From NCBI GenBank assembly GCA_016715425.1, contig JADKAC010000003.1:1-64000 (forward strand): 64,000 nt of DNA. The letters run 5' to 3'. Below the pieces are notes generated by a model that saw only the letters and a list, made by a program, of their open reading frames with translations, did no database searches and had not been told where the DNA came from. The DNA comes from Bacteroidota bacterium (GTDB taxonomy: Bacteria > Bacteroidota > Bacteroidia > Chitinophagales > BACL12). Shown in pieces: positions 18,284 through 25,695 of the stretch. Within the stretch, counting starts at the first letter, position 1. Each line of letters starts with the position of its first letter. Both the position numbers and the translations under genes were made by a program.

Positions 18284-18381
18284 TATTGAGTGATGAGTAA
18301 TCAGTGATGAGTGATGAATGGTGAGTGATGAGTGATCAGTGATGAATGATGAGTGATGAGTGATGAATAATGAATAACGAG
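18284..18381 (+). repeat. Heptamer array TGATGAG, 14 units
   Basis: Fourteen consecutive 7-nt units in unbroken phase, most of them TGATGAG or TGATGAA with one-base variants (TAATCAG, TGGTGAG, TAACGAG). The array begins eight bases from the carB start codon, so it occupies the carB upstream region. Confidence 0.9.
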
Positions 18382-18394
18382 AATTTATTAACCT

Positions 18395-18415
18395 GAAACT
18401 CGTAACTCGAAACTT
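18395..18415 (+). repeat. Heptamer array GAAACTC, 3 units
   Basis: Three phased 7-mers, GAAACTC, GTAACTC and GAAACTT, between the two larger arrays of this locus. Confidence 0.6.
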
Positions 18416-18424
18416 ATTTTTTCT

Positions 18425-18508
18425 GCTAACAGCTAACAGCCAACAACCAACAGCCAATTGCTTATTGGTAATTGCTAATCGCTTATTGCCCATTGCTAAT
18501 AGCCAACA
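18425..18508 (+). repeat. Heptamer array GCCAACA/GCTAATx, 12 units
   Basis: Twelve phased 7-mers built on GCCAACA, GCTAACA, GCTTATT and GCTAATC. The same family recurs at 27840 and 47841. The remaining 18509-18833 is AT-rich, presumably holds the promoter of the next gene, and shows no other recognisable element. Confidence 0.85.
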
Positions 18509-18833
18509 AAAAAAGTATTTGAAATAAAAAGAAACGGTGTGAAAAAGAAATTTCTGGTAAGTCGTTTTTAAGAATTGCATCCTAAAGCACAAAAATAAAT
18601 AACCAGAACCACTTGACTAAACGATATGCAATAAGAGTTGCTGACATTATGTGGAAAGAACATAAATTCAAAATTTGAAAACCGATAATTTTATTTAAAA
18701 TTACCTTCAACAAATGTCATTCAATCAACAGATGTTTTATATTAGATTTGAACGATTCCAAAATTTTATTAAAAACTTAGAACAGAAAAATCAAATTCAA
18801 AAACAGAGATTGATTTTGTAAAAAATTATAATA

Positions 18834-20096
18834 ATGAGAAAGCAAATTATTTTTTTATGTATTGGATTGTTGTTAGCCGGCAGCGGTTTTTCACAAACAA
18901 CAAAAAGCGTTTTGTTCCTTGGCAACAGTTATACTTCTGTAAATAATCTCCCTCAAATGGTTTCGAATGTTGCAACCTCTGCGGGTGATACTTTAATATA
19001 TGACAGCAATTCACCCGGTGGTTTTACTTTTCAAGGTCATACCACAAATATTACTTCTCTCAATAAAATTATGGTAGGCGATTGGGATTTTGTGGTATTG
19101 CAGGAACAAAGTCAACTTCCCTCCTTTCCTATTGACCAGGTAGAATCTGAAGTATTTCCATATGCACACATGCTCGACAGTATTATTAATACTTATAATG
19201 CCTGTGGTGAAACTATGTTTTATATGACCTGGGGAAGAAAAAATGGCGATGCGGGTAATTGTCCTGTATGGCCGCCTGTGTGTACTTATGCAGGTATGGA
19301 TAGTCTGTTGCATTTGCGTTATATGATGATGGCAGAAGATAATCATGCAGTCGTTTCACCGGTGGGTGCAGTATGGAATTATATCCGTGCAAATTTTCCG
19401 CTAATAGAATTGTATTCACCTGATGAAAGCCATCCTTCTGTTGCGGGTTCGTATGCTGCGGCTTGTTGTTTTTATACTTCCATATTCAGAAAAAATCCTG
19501 AATTGATTACTGATGATTATGGCTTATCTCCTGTTGATGCTGCTAATATTCGCTCTGCTGTAAAAACAATTGTATATGATGATTTTTTAGAATGGCATAT
19601 CGGAGAATATGATCCCATTGCAGATTTTAGTTTTGATGTTTCTGAAGGCACCGAAGTTACATTTACTAACCTCTCTGCAAATGCAATAAATTATGAATGG
19701 AATTTTGGTGATGGAAACACTTCAACTGAAACAAATCCAATATATACTTATACAAGCAGTGGCACTTATACAATTACTTTAATTGCGAATTATTGCAGTT
19801 ATTCTGATACTATGAATTTGCCCGTAACCATTGTTACAACAAGAATAGACTTGCACAACATTGATAATATCATTTCCATTTATCCTAATCCGGTTTCCGA
19901 TCAATTAATTATGAATGTTACGGCGTTTGATAAAATTGCAATTATAAATTCAATTGGACAAAATTTTACCCCTAACTATTCTATTATTGGAGAAAACACA
20001 AATATTGATTTTTCAACTTTTGCGCCGGGAATTTATTTTCTTTCAATTACAATTGATGGAAAAATATTTACTCAAAAAATATTGAAACAAGAATAA
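18834..20096 (+). CDS. Secreted SGNH/DUF4886-type protein with PKD and T9SS sorting domain
   Basis: A three-part exported protein of 420 aa. The signal peptide is IIFLCIGLLLAGSGFSQ. An SGNH-hydrolase-like domain of the DUF4886 kind follows: VLFLGNSYTSVNNLPQMV with the nucleophile Ser in GNSYT, VLQEQSQLP, and the C-terminal DESHPSVAGSYAAA with a plausible Asp/His pair. About residues 255-335 form a PKD domain (VTFTNLSANAINYEWNFGDG). The last 75 residues are a type A sorting domain (ISIYPNPVSDQLIM to IFTQKILKQE). It is probably an esterase acting on surface or environmental polysaccharide and secreted through the PorU/PorV pathway. The substrate is unknown. Confidence 0.88.
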   Translation: MRKQIIFLCIGLLLAGSGFSQTTKSVLFLGNSYTSVNNLPQMVSNVATSAGDTLIYDSNSPGGFTFQGHTTNITSLNKIMVGDWDFVVLQEQSQLPSFPIDQVESEVFPYAHMLDSIINTYNACGETMFYMTWGRKNGDAGNCPVWPPVCTYAGMDSLLHLRYMMMAEDNHAVVSPVGAVWNYIRANFPLIELYSPDESHPSVAGSYAAACCFYTSIFRKNPELITDDYGLSPVDAANIRSAVKTIVYDDFLEWHIGEYDPIADFSFDVSEGTEVTFTNLSANAINYEWNFGDGNTSTETNPIYTYTSSGTYTITLIANYCSYSDTMNLPVTIVTTRIDLHNIDNIISIYPNPVSDQLIMNVTAFDKIAIINSIGQNFTPNYSIIGENTNIDFSTFAPGIYFLSITIDGKIFTQKILKQE

Positions 20097-20112
20097 AAAA
20101 GGACTTGATAAA

Positions 20113-21009
20113 TTAATTTTTGACGTAGTTAGTTAGTCTTAATCTAAAAGATTTAAAAGGAAGTGCGTCTTCATGTGTCGTGTCATCTACCACTCGATTT
20201 AATTTAAGCAATCCGGAGCCGCAAACAATAACAGGATATTTATCTCTGGTAAAAATTACTTTTCCAATATCTCTGTTTTCAATTTGAACATCTGTTTCGA
20301 TTGCAGCATCTAAGATTCTTATTTTTTGCAATCCATTTATATATGTCGCAGCACCTTTATATGGAGAAGATACTGCGTTGATAAAATTTAAAATATCGTT
20401 TGAATCATTTTTCCAATTAATTAAATAGTCGTCTTCGTCTCTCCATAAACTGTAACTCGCCAATGCTTCTTCTTGTGCTATTGAAGTTAGCGTTTTGCCT
20501 GATAAAAGTGTAATAAATATTTCCAATACAAGTGCAATATAATTTTCAATAACTAAATCAATGGCAGTGGAAATTTTTATCGGATAATTAATTGGAATTG
20601 ATGATTGAGAAATGATATCGCCTGAATCATATTCTTTCGAAGCAAAAATTGCACTTACCCCAATTTCTTTTTCTTTATTAATCAGCATATTTACTAAAGA
20701 TGCATGCCCTCTGTATTTAGGAAGTAAGGAATCATGCAATACAATAATTTTTAAAGAATTTTCATGGATTAACCAACGCCAGGAAATAGCGATACTGTAA
20801 TCAGAATTAATTGTCGGCCTTTCATTTCTTTCAAAATACAGGATATTATTTTGCTTGCATATTGCGATAATTTCATTTGCAAAATTATAATCAATATTAT
20901 TATCTCTTCCAACTATAACTGCTGAAATTGCTGATTGATAGTTGTTATTAATTAAGGCCTCCAATACTTTGAAACCTTTCTTAGACATTAAATAAAGTGT
21001 GATTTTCAA
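20113..21009 (-). CDS. Formyltransferase-family protein
   Basis: A 298-aa protein with the Formyl_trans_N fold, related to methionyl-tRNA and sugar-nucleotide formyltransferases, which use N10-formyl-tetrahydrofolate. The folate-site motif appears as VLHDSLLPKYRGHASLVNML (residues 90-109), with the catalytic His92 kept and the preceding catalytic Asn replaced by Val90. The downstream Asp motif is kept (YDSGDI, Asp131). The C-terminal region (SPYKGAATYINGLQKIRILD) resembles the OB-like domain. A sugar or amino-sugar acceptor is plausible but not shown. It is the last gene of a minus-strand run after the SAM methyltransferase, with a 100-bp gap. Confidence 0.82.
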   Translation of the reverse strand: MKITLYLMSKKGFKVLEALINNNYQSAISAVIVGRDNNIDYNFANEIIAICKQNNILYFERNERPTINSDYSIAISWRWLIHENSLKIIVLHDSLLPKYRGHASLVNMLINKEKEIGVSAIFASKEYDSGDIISQSSIPINYPIKISTAIDLVIENYIALVLEIFITLLSGKTLTSIAQEEALASYSLWRDEDDYLINWKNDSNDILNFINAVSSPYKGAATYINGLQKIRILDAAIETDVQIENRDIGKVIFTRDKYPVIVCGSGLLKLNRVVDDTTHEDALPFKSFRLRLTNYVKN

Positions 21010-21109
21010 ATGATGATATTTAGCAATTAGCCGAAATTTCGTTTTGTATAATTTTCAAAACTAAAAGTATGCAATTGCTTTTGCAATAGATAGTAAATAA
21101 AAACAACAA

Positions 21110-21886
21110 CTATCTTTTCTCTGCAACTATACTTATTGCATTCAGATTATGTTGATACTTTCTAAATACTTTGCGCATTGCTAAAATCTTTTTTCTGGCC
21201 TTTGCATGCGTTAATATATTGAAGCCAATTTTCAAGGTTCTGAAAAATCCTTCGTCATCTATCATGCGTTTAATTTCCAAAAGAGACATGGCATTCGTTT
21301 CTGTATTAATTACCACAAAGCCCTCTTTCTCTAATAAATCAGACCATTCATGTAATGTAAGTGGCCGAGCATTTACTTTAATTACTTCCGATAATTCCCT
21401 TTGAATTTGTGCTTTTTCAGCTTCCGGAATATTGATAGGTTCTAAACCCAATTCATGAATTCCGTAAAGTCCTCCTTTTCTTAAAATCCGATAAGCTTCC
21501 TTAATTATTTCTGACTTTCTATGATCGGCTTGCATGGTAAGCATTGCTTCTCCATATACTTTATTACTCGAATTATCTTGCAAAGTAGATTCAGCAGCAT
21601 TCCCAATAATTATTTTTTTCCCATTTCCATTTATCGTTTTGCGTAAAATACCTGCGGCCTCTTCATTTAATTCTATACCGGTATAAGTTTTAGGGTTGCT
21701 TTTTAAAGCAATGGATGCAGTGAAACCTAGCCCGGGTGCAAACTCAACGATATCATCTTCAGATGTGAACTTTAGATTTTCAATAAGTTTTGTAGTTAAC
21801 TTTTTCCCTCCGGGGCGCAGCACTTTCTTACCCATTTTGGCTAAGATCCAATGCCCTTGTTCCATGTTCAATGTTGTATTTCCCAT
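21110..21886 (-). CDS. Class I SAM-dependent methyltransferase
   Basis: A 258-aa Rossmann-fold methyltransferase. Motif I is VEFAPGLGFTASIAL, motif II has the acidic end TYTGIELNEEAA, motif IV region is EAMLTMQADHRKS, and the post-motif helix is EAYRILRKGGLYGIHELGLE. These features match the Methyltransf_11/25 type that acts on small molecules or lipids. The substrate cannot be told from the sequence. It lies 138 bp downstream of the flavin reductase with its own likely promoter at 21918-21942. A conserved basic C-terminal part (ILTHAKARKKILAMRKVF) is unusual for minimal methyltransferases. Confidence 0.8.
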   Translation of the reverse strand: MGNTTLNMEQGHWILAKMGKKVLRPGGKKLTTKLIENLKFTSEDDIVEFAPGLGFTASIALKSNPKTYTGIELNEEAAGILRKTINGNGKKIIIGNAAESTLQDNSSNKVYGEAMLTMQADHRKSEIIKEAYRILRKGGLYGIHELGLEPINIPEAEKAQIQRELSEVIKVNARPLTLHEWSDLLEKEGFVVINTETNAMSLLEIKRMIDDEGFFRTLKIGFNILTHAKARKKILAMRKVFRKYQHNLNAISIVAEKR

Positions 21887-21917
21887 TATAATTTTGATAT
21901 CCTTATTTAGAATAATT

Positions 21918-21942
21918 CAAAATTACAATATCTTGGGATATT
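21918..21942 (-). promoter_or_regulatory. Candidate promoter with spacer palindrome
   Basis: On the minus strand TAATTTTG (21925-21918) matches TAnnTTTG. Directly upstream AATATC and GATATT (21927-21942) form a 6-bp inverted repeat around 4 bp. A palindrome just upstream of the -7 box could be a regulator site for the SAM methyltransferase gene. No well-placed -33 TTG is seen. Confidence 0.3.
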
Positions 21943-22024
21943 CCGGATGCAAAGGTCTTTTATTAGAAATTCTTTTATAAATCTCTATAAATCCTTCCCT
22001 AATACAGAAAAAAAATTGGTTGAA

Positions 22025-22693
22025 TTAAAATCCTTCTTTGATAATATTATCAGCCGCAACTCCTAAAGAAGTAAGCTGTTTTTCTATGGCGTCCATCATT
22101 GGGTCCGGCCCACACACATAATAATAATGCGTACTGTTATCCGAATATTTTTTAATCAGATCAGCAGTAATATATCCATGCTCATAATTATCCAAAGCTT
22201 CATCAGAAAGTATATTGATGAAATTTTTACCTAATAGCTTAGTGAATTTATCTTCAAGAATAATATCCGCTTTTGTTTTGTTTGCAAACAGCAGTTTATT
22301 ATTGCCGATTTCATGCTTTCTTTCAAGCTCCTTAAAAATTGCAATGAAAGGTGTAACCCCTGCTCCGCCGGCAATAAAAATTCCATCCCCTTTATAGGAA
22401 ATATCTCCAAACACATCATGAATTAATAATTCATCACCTGCTTTTAAGGAAAGTAATTGTTCGGTAACCCCATTATGCGACGGATATGTTTTAATAGTAA
22501 ATTCAACATGTTCGTCTCCGGGTAGAGAAGTAAATGTAAAAGGTCTCATTTCTTTTTCCCAACCTGTTTTATTAATTGAAATATCCGCTGCTTGTCCGGG
22601 TGTAAATGATAATGTCGCAGGTTTTTCTAAAACTATATGAAGTACATCGTGTGTGATCTTTTCTTTTGATATTATTTTAACTACATGTGTCAT
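22025..22693 (-). CDS. FAD/NAD(P)-binding flavodoxin/ferredoxin reductase-type oxidoreductase
   Basis: A 222-aa ferredoxin-NADP reductase-family protein. The FAD domain has the RxxT/S-type motif RPFTFTS and ends with GDELLIHDVFGD. The nicotinamide-binding domain has IFIAGGAGVTPFIAIF and the terminal YYVCGPDPMMDAI. No iron-sulfur or heme domain is attached, so it needs a separate electron acceptor. I chose ATG 22693 (MTHVVKIISKEKITHDVLHI), which fits family N-termini, over an upstream in-frame start that would add 55 non-homologous residues within folE. It overlaps the folE end by 17 bp and so is translationally coupled to it. Confidence 0.87.
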   Translation of the reverse strand: MTHVVKIISKEKITHDVLHIVLEKPATLSFTPGQAADISINKTGWEKEMRPFTFTSLPGDEHVEFTIKTYPSHNGVTEQLLSLKAGDELLIHDVFGDISYKGDGIFIAGGAGVTPFIAIFKELERKHEIGNNKLLFANKTKADIILEDKFTKLLGKNFINILSDEALDNYEHGYITADLIKKYSDNSTHYYYVCGPDPMMDAIEKQLTSLGVAADNIIKEGF

Positions 22694-23363
22694 TATGAAA
22701 ATCCTTTTTTTTAAAAATGTTCGATAAAAATTCCTGCTTAATGGCTTGTGTTTCGAACTTACCGGAATAACAGGAAGTAATTGTTTTACTATTCGTGTCT
22801 TTAATACCTCTTGAAGCCACGCATAGATGATCTGCTTCAATAACAACTGCCACATCATTATGTTTCAACACCTCTTTTAATGCGTCAGAAATTTGTATAG
22901 TTAAACGTTCCTGCACTTGCGGACGCTTTGCAAAATAATGTACAATGCGATTTATTTTTGATAAGCCGATAATTTGTTTGCCGGGAATATATGCTACATG
23001 TACTTTTCCAATTATAGGTACAAAATGATGCTCGCAATTTGAATACAGTGTTATATCTTTTTCAATAAGCATTTCATGGTAATCATACTTATTTTCAAAT
23101 AAACTTACTTTTGGTTTGTTGATAGGATTTAATCCACTGAACTGTTCTTTTACAAACATTTTTGCTACTCTTTTTGGGGTTCCACGAAGACTGTCGTCAT
23201 GAAGATCTAACCCGAGTATATCCATAATTTTTGCAAAATGAAATTCTATCTTTTCAATTTTTTCTTCATCGCTCAACGCAAGTGAATTTGAAGGAATTGA
23301 GTGACTTAATATTTTGTTTACTTCTTTAATTACTGTTTTTTCCATGGTGATATCAGAGTTCAT
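22677..23363 (-). CDS. folE: GTP cyclohydrolase I
   Basis: FolE converts GTP to 7,8-dihydroneopterin triphosphate, the first step of folate and pterin synthesis. The zinc ligands are visible as Cys110 and His113 in SNCEHHFVPI and a later Cys in ADHLCVASRGI. GLSKINRIVHYFAKRPQVQE is the family core. At 228 aa it has about 30 extra N-terminal residues compared with the catalytic core. It overlaps the sigma factor gene by 11 bp and the flavin reductase by 17 bp. Placement directly behind an ECF sigma factor suggests stress-regulated pterin production, which is an inference. Confidence 0.95.
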   Translation of the reverse strand: MNSDITMEKTVIKEVNKILSHSIPSNSLALSDEEKIEKIEFHFAKIMDILGLDLHDDSLRGTPKRVAKMFVKEQFSGLNPINKPKVSLFENKYDYHEMLIEKDITLYSNCEHHFVPIIGKVHVAYIPGKQIIGLSKINRIVHYFAKRPQVQERLTIQISDALKEVLKHNDVAVVIEADHLCVASRGIKDTNSKTITSCYSGKFETQAIKQEFLSNIFKKKDFHNDTCS

Positions 23364-24003
23364 TTATTCTTTTCATAACATTTTCTACAATTGCATCGCA
23401 ATAAATTAAGTTAAATTCAAATAACTCGGCAGTAGAATATGTTTTCTCAATTTCATTTCTCAGCATAGACTTCGATCTGCTAAGTCGGGTTTTTACATTG
23501 GCTTCAGTTATGTTCAGCAAGTTTGCAGTTTCTGCTACATTAAATCCGTTTATTTCTCTCAAAGAAAATACAACACGATAATCCAATGGAATTTCACTCA
23601 GTGCATCTTCGAGGATATGCCCTAATTCCCGATTTTGAATTACTTTTTCTGTATCATTATTTGAATTTGTAAACATTGGATTTGAGTTGATATTTAAATC
23701 TTGTGAAATTTCATTTTTAAAACTGGACTTCTCTTTTTTATGATAACAATTGTTGAGCATTATTCGAACAAGCCAGGTTTTAAAATCTGAGCGGCCTTCA
23801 AATTGTTTCAGGCTTTTATATGCATCCACAAAAGTTTCCTGCATTAAGTCTTGAGTGTCTTCGTGATTATAATTATACGACCTCCCTACTTTATATAAAT
23901 AAGGATTAAATCGTCTTACAATTATTTCATAAAGTGATTTTTCCCCATTAATCACTCTTTCAACAATCTCTGTTTCTGTAAACTTTTCTGTTTGAGTCAT
24001 CAT
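23353..24003 (-). CDS. ECF-type RNA polymerase sigma factor
   Basis: A 216-aa sigma-70 family protein of the extracytoplasmic-function class. Region 2 is seen in LMQETFVDAYKSLKQFEGRS and FKTWLVRIMLNNCYHKKE. Region 4 is seen in LSEIPLDYRVVFSLREINGF and NVAETANLLNITEANVKTRL. A C-terminal extension of about 25 residues follows region 4 (LFEFNLIYCDAIVENVMKRI). No anti-sigma gene is adjacent, which is unusual for ECF factors. It heads an operon with folE and a flavin reductase through gene overlaps, so these may be part of its own regulon. Confidence 0.93.
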   Translation of the reverse strand: MMTQTEKFTETEIVERVINGEKSLYEIIVRRFNPYLYKVGRSYNYNHEDTQDLMQETFVDAYKSLKQFEGRSDFKTWLVRIMLNNCYHKKEKSSFKNEISQDLNINSNPMFTNSNNDTEKVIQNRELGHILEDALSEIPLDYRVVFSLREINGFNVAETANLLNITEANVKTRLSRSKSMLRNEIEKTYSTAELFEFNLIYCDAIVENVMKRINEL

Positions 24004-24325
24004 TTAAGTAAAAATTTAAAGTCCTTATCCAATTAAATTCGCAATTCCTCCACATCCTCATCTCTTCACTTCGGTAATATTAACCCAACTTTTCAGACAA
24101 TAATTTTTATTAAAAATTTTAAAAAGCATTATACCCTTAGTCGGTTATAACAACTCTTTGCCCTTCTATTCTTGGCAGTTAATATATGATTAGAGTAATT
24201 GGGATTTGGAATGGTTACAACTGAAAATATAAAGTAGAGCTTTTGCCGGGTTTATACTTAGAAAGATTTACACATTGAAGGGGAATTATCCTTTGAGTTT
24301 TGAAGAATCTTTGGTTGAATGAAAT
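24004..24325. other. Intergenic region upstream of the sigma factor gene
   Basis: AT-rich sequence with no convincing ORF between the ECF sigma start and the terminator of the YtxH gene. It presumably holds the sigma operon promoter, but no exact TAnnTTTG was found there, which would fit an alternative sigma such as autoregulation. Confidence 0.3.
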
Positions 24326-24359
24326 AAAAAAAGCCGCATTCAATTAATGAAATACGGCT
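24326..24359 (-). terminator. Intrinsic terminator of the YtxH gene
   Basis: On the minus strand AGCCGTATT pairs with AATGCGGCT across a short loop (8 of 9 pairs) and is followed by a run of seven T. It lies 34 bp downstream of the YtxH stop. Confidence 0.75.
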
Positions 24360-24393
24360 CTTCTTTTCTGATAATAACTTGCTGAAACTATTC

Positions 24394-24696
24394 TTAGATA
24401 TTTGTTTTCTGCTTAATTTCTCTTTCAGCTTGCTTTGCAGTACTGTCTGCATGTGAAAGTGTGTCTCTAACTGCACTTTCTGCATTGCTAAGTTTATCCA
24501 TAGCCATATCTTTTAACTCCATGGCTTGTTTGCTTAAATCTTTTACTGTTTTTGTTGCGGTGTCTCTTGCCTCTTTAGCTCCTTCCACAATCTTAATTCG
24601 GGTTTCTTTACCTGCACTTGGTGCATAAAGAATTCCTAAAATGGCGCCTGTGGCTAATCCGGCCAAGAAGCCTAATACTGCTTTGTCTGATTTCAT
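24394..24696 (-). CDS. YtxH-domain membrane-anchored stress protein
   Basis: A 100-aa protein with the YtxH/gas-vesicle-like N-terminus: one hydrophobic glycine-rich helix (VLGFLAGLATGAILGILYAP), then SAGKETRIKI and a long amphipathic helix rich in Ala, Lys and Asp with heptad character. ATG 24696 (MKSDKAV) is preferred over an upstream in-frame codon because the domain starts there. YtxH proteins are common general-stress proteins without a known biochemical activity. It lies 44 bp downstream of the lmo0937-type gene on the same strand and ends in its own terminator. Confidence 0.85.
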   Translation of the reverse strand: MKSDKAVLGFLAGLATGAILGILYAPSAGKETRIKIVEGAKEARDTATKTVKDLSKQAMELKDMAMDKLSNAESAVRDTLSHADSTAKQAEREIKQKTNI

Positions 24697-24740
24697 ATAT
24701 TTGTTTTTTTGTTTAAAAATGTACTTCATAAAATGTATTA

Positions 24741-24896
24741 CTAAACTGGTCTTTTTCCTTGTATAACTCTCAAGATAATAGCAATTACAGCAATTACTAA
24801 AAGTATATGAATAATAGATCCAACGCTATAGGCAAAAAATCCAATTGCCCAAATAATAATAAGTATTACTGCGATAGTGTATAATAGGCCTCCCAT
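24741..24896 (-). CDS. lmo0937-family small membrane protein (DUF5670-like)
   Basis: A 51-aa protein from ATG 24896 to TAG 24741, almost entirely hydrophobic. It has two transmembrane segments (LYTIAVILIIIWAIGFFAY and IHILLVIAVIAIILRVIQ) separated by SVGSI, and a short basic tail GKRPV. Length, the MGGLLYTIA start and the GFFAYSVG turn are typical of lmo0937-family proteins. These are often next to YtxH, CsbD or other envelope-stress genes. Together with the YtxH gene it forms a likely two-gene stress operon. Confidence 0.85.
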   Translation of the reverse strand: MGGLLYTIAVILIIIWAIGFFAYSVGSIIHILLVIAVIAIILRVIQGKRPV

Positions 24897-25695
24897 AAAA
24901 TAAGTTTTTAGTTTGTTAAAAAATAAGTTTGTTCGAAATATGAAACACAGAAGTGCAACAATTGTTCCGACCGGATTATTATTTTTTTAATGCTTAATAT
25001 ATTTTTTAGGAAGATTTAAGAATCAAATATTCCAAAGATATTTTTTAAAGTATAAGATCATTTCCCTAAAAAAATTAAGACTAATATTTTAAAGAGAATT
25101 TTGGATAGAATAGAATTATTTAAGCTGTAACCATTGATTTTATTGGTAATCCCGGCAATTAAAGCATGAATTTTAAAGTTGTCCTTTTATCCTTCTTTTC
25201 CGAATATTAACACTGATTTTAAATAAAAGATAATCACTATTTACAACTGCATGTATACCCCTAATTAATATCTTCTTATTAAAATTTTTAGGTGCTCGTA
25301 TTGATTTTTATAGCTCAATATTTTGGGGAAAAATAGGTCATCCATGCCCTGCCTTTACACAAGAATTGATCAGGCTCTTCCTAAAATGAAATTTTATAAT
25401 GTTGATTTATATTTGATAAAACACCGTGAGATTTAAACTGCACCTCTTAATGTTGTATTTATATAATAATCGAAATTTTTTCTAATTGAATTAATCCCTT
25501 TAATCATTTTCTGTAGTCTAAAAGCTTTGGATGTTAAAACGTAAATAATGTATCAATTCGATTCGAATAATAAGTAGCCTATTTTTCCAATTGCTTATTA
25601 TATAATTTCAATTATTTGAAAACTATAAACTCTTCAAAGTCTTTGCTTTTATGAATATTATCTACTTTTAACGAACATAATTAATAATCACACAA
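24897..25695. other. 800-bp gene-free AT-rich region
   Basis: No ORF of coding character, no tRNA and no repeat array is visible. The left end contains AACAATTGTT (24957-24966), a perfect 10-bp palindrome in the upstream region of the lmo0937-type gene. The right end contains the promoter-like pair at 25642-25670. The middle is unassigned. It is the longest empty stretch in the window. Confidence 0.4.
25642..25670 (+). promoter_or_regulatory. Bacteroidota-type promoter of the FG-GAP protein gene
   Basis: TTTG (25642-25645) and TACTTTTA (25663-25670, seven of eight matches to TAnnTTTG) are separated by 17 bp, about 25 bp before the TTG start codon. Confidence 0.4.

Noticed and set aside
18284..18508. 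CRISPR array
   Set aside because: Units are 7 nt, contiguous and without spacers. No cas gene is present.
18269..18592. 107-codon minus-strand ORF upstream of carB
   Set aside because: It is a translation of the heptamer arrays (repeated His-His-Ser and Leu-Leu-Ala patterns), with no protein character of its own.
22694..22858. 55-residue N-terminal extension of the flavin reductase
   Set aside because: It is out-of-frame translation of the folE 3' end and does not resemble the reductase family.
24258..24485. 75-codon minus-strand ORF over the YtxH 3' end
   Set aside because: It lies in another frame of the YtxH gene and across its terminator, and is a shadow frame.
25344..25436. 30-codon plus-strand ORF in the empty 24897-25695 region
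   Set aside because: No start context, no family resemblance and no supporting neighbour; likely chance.
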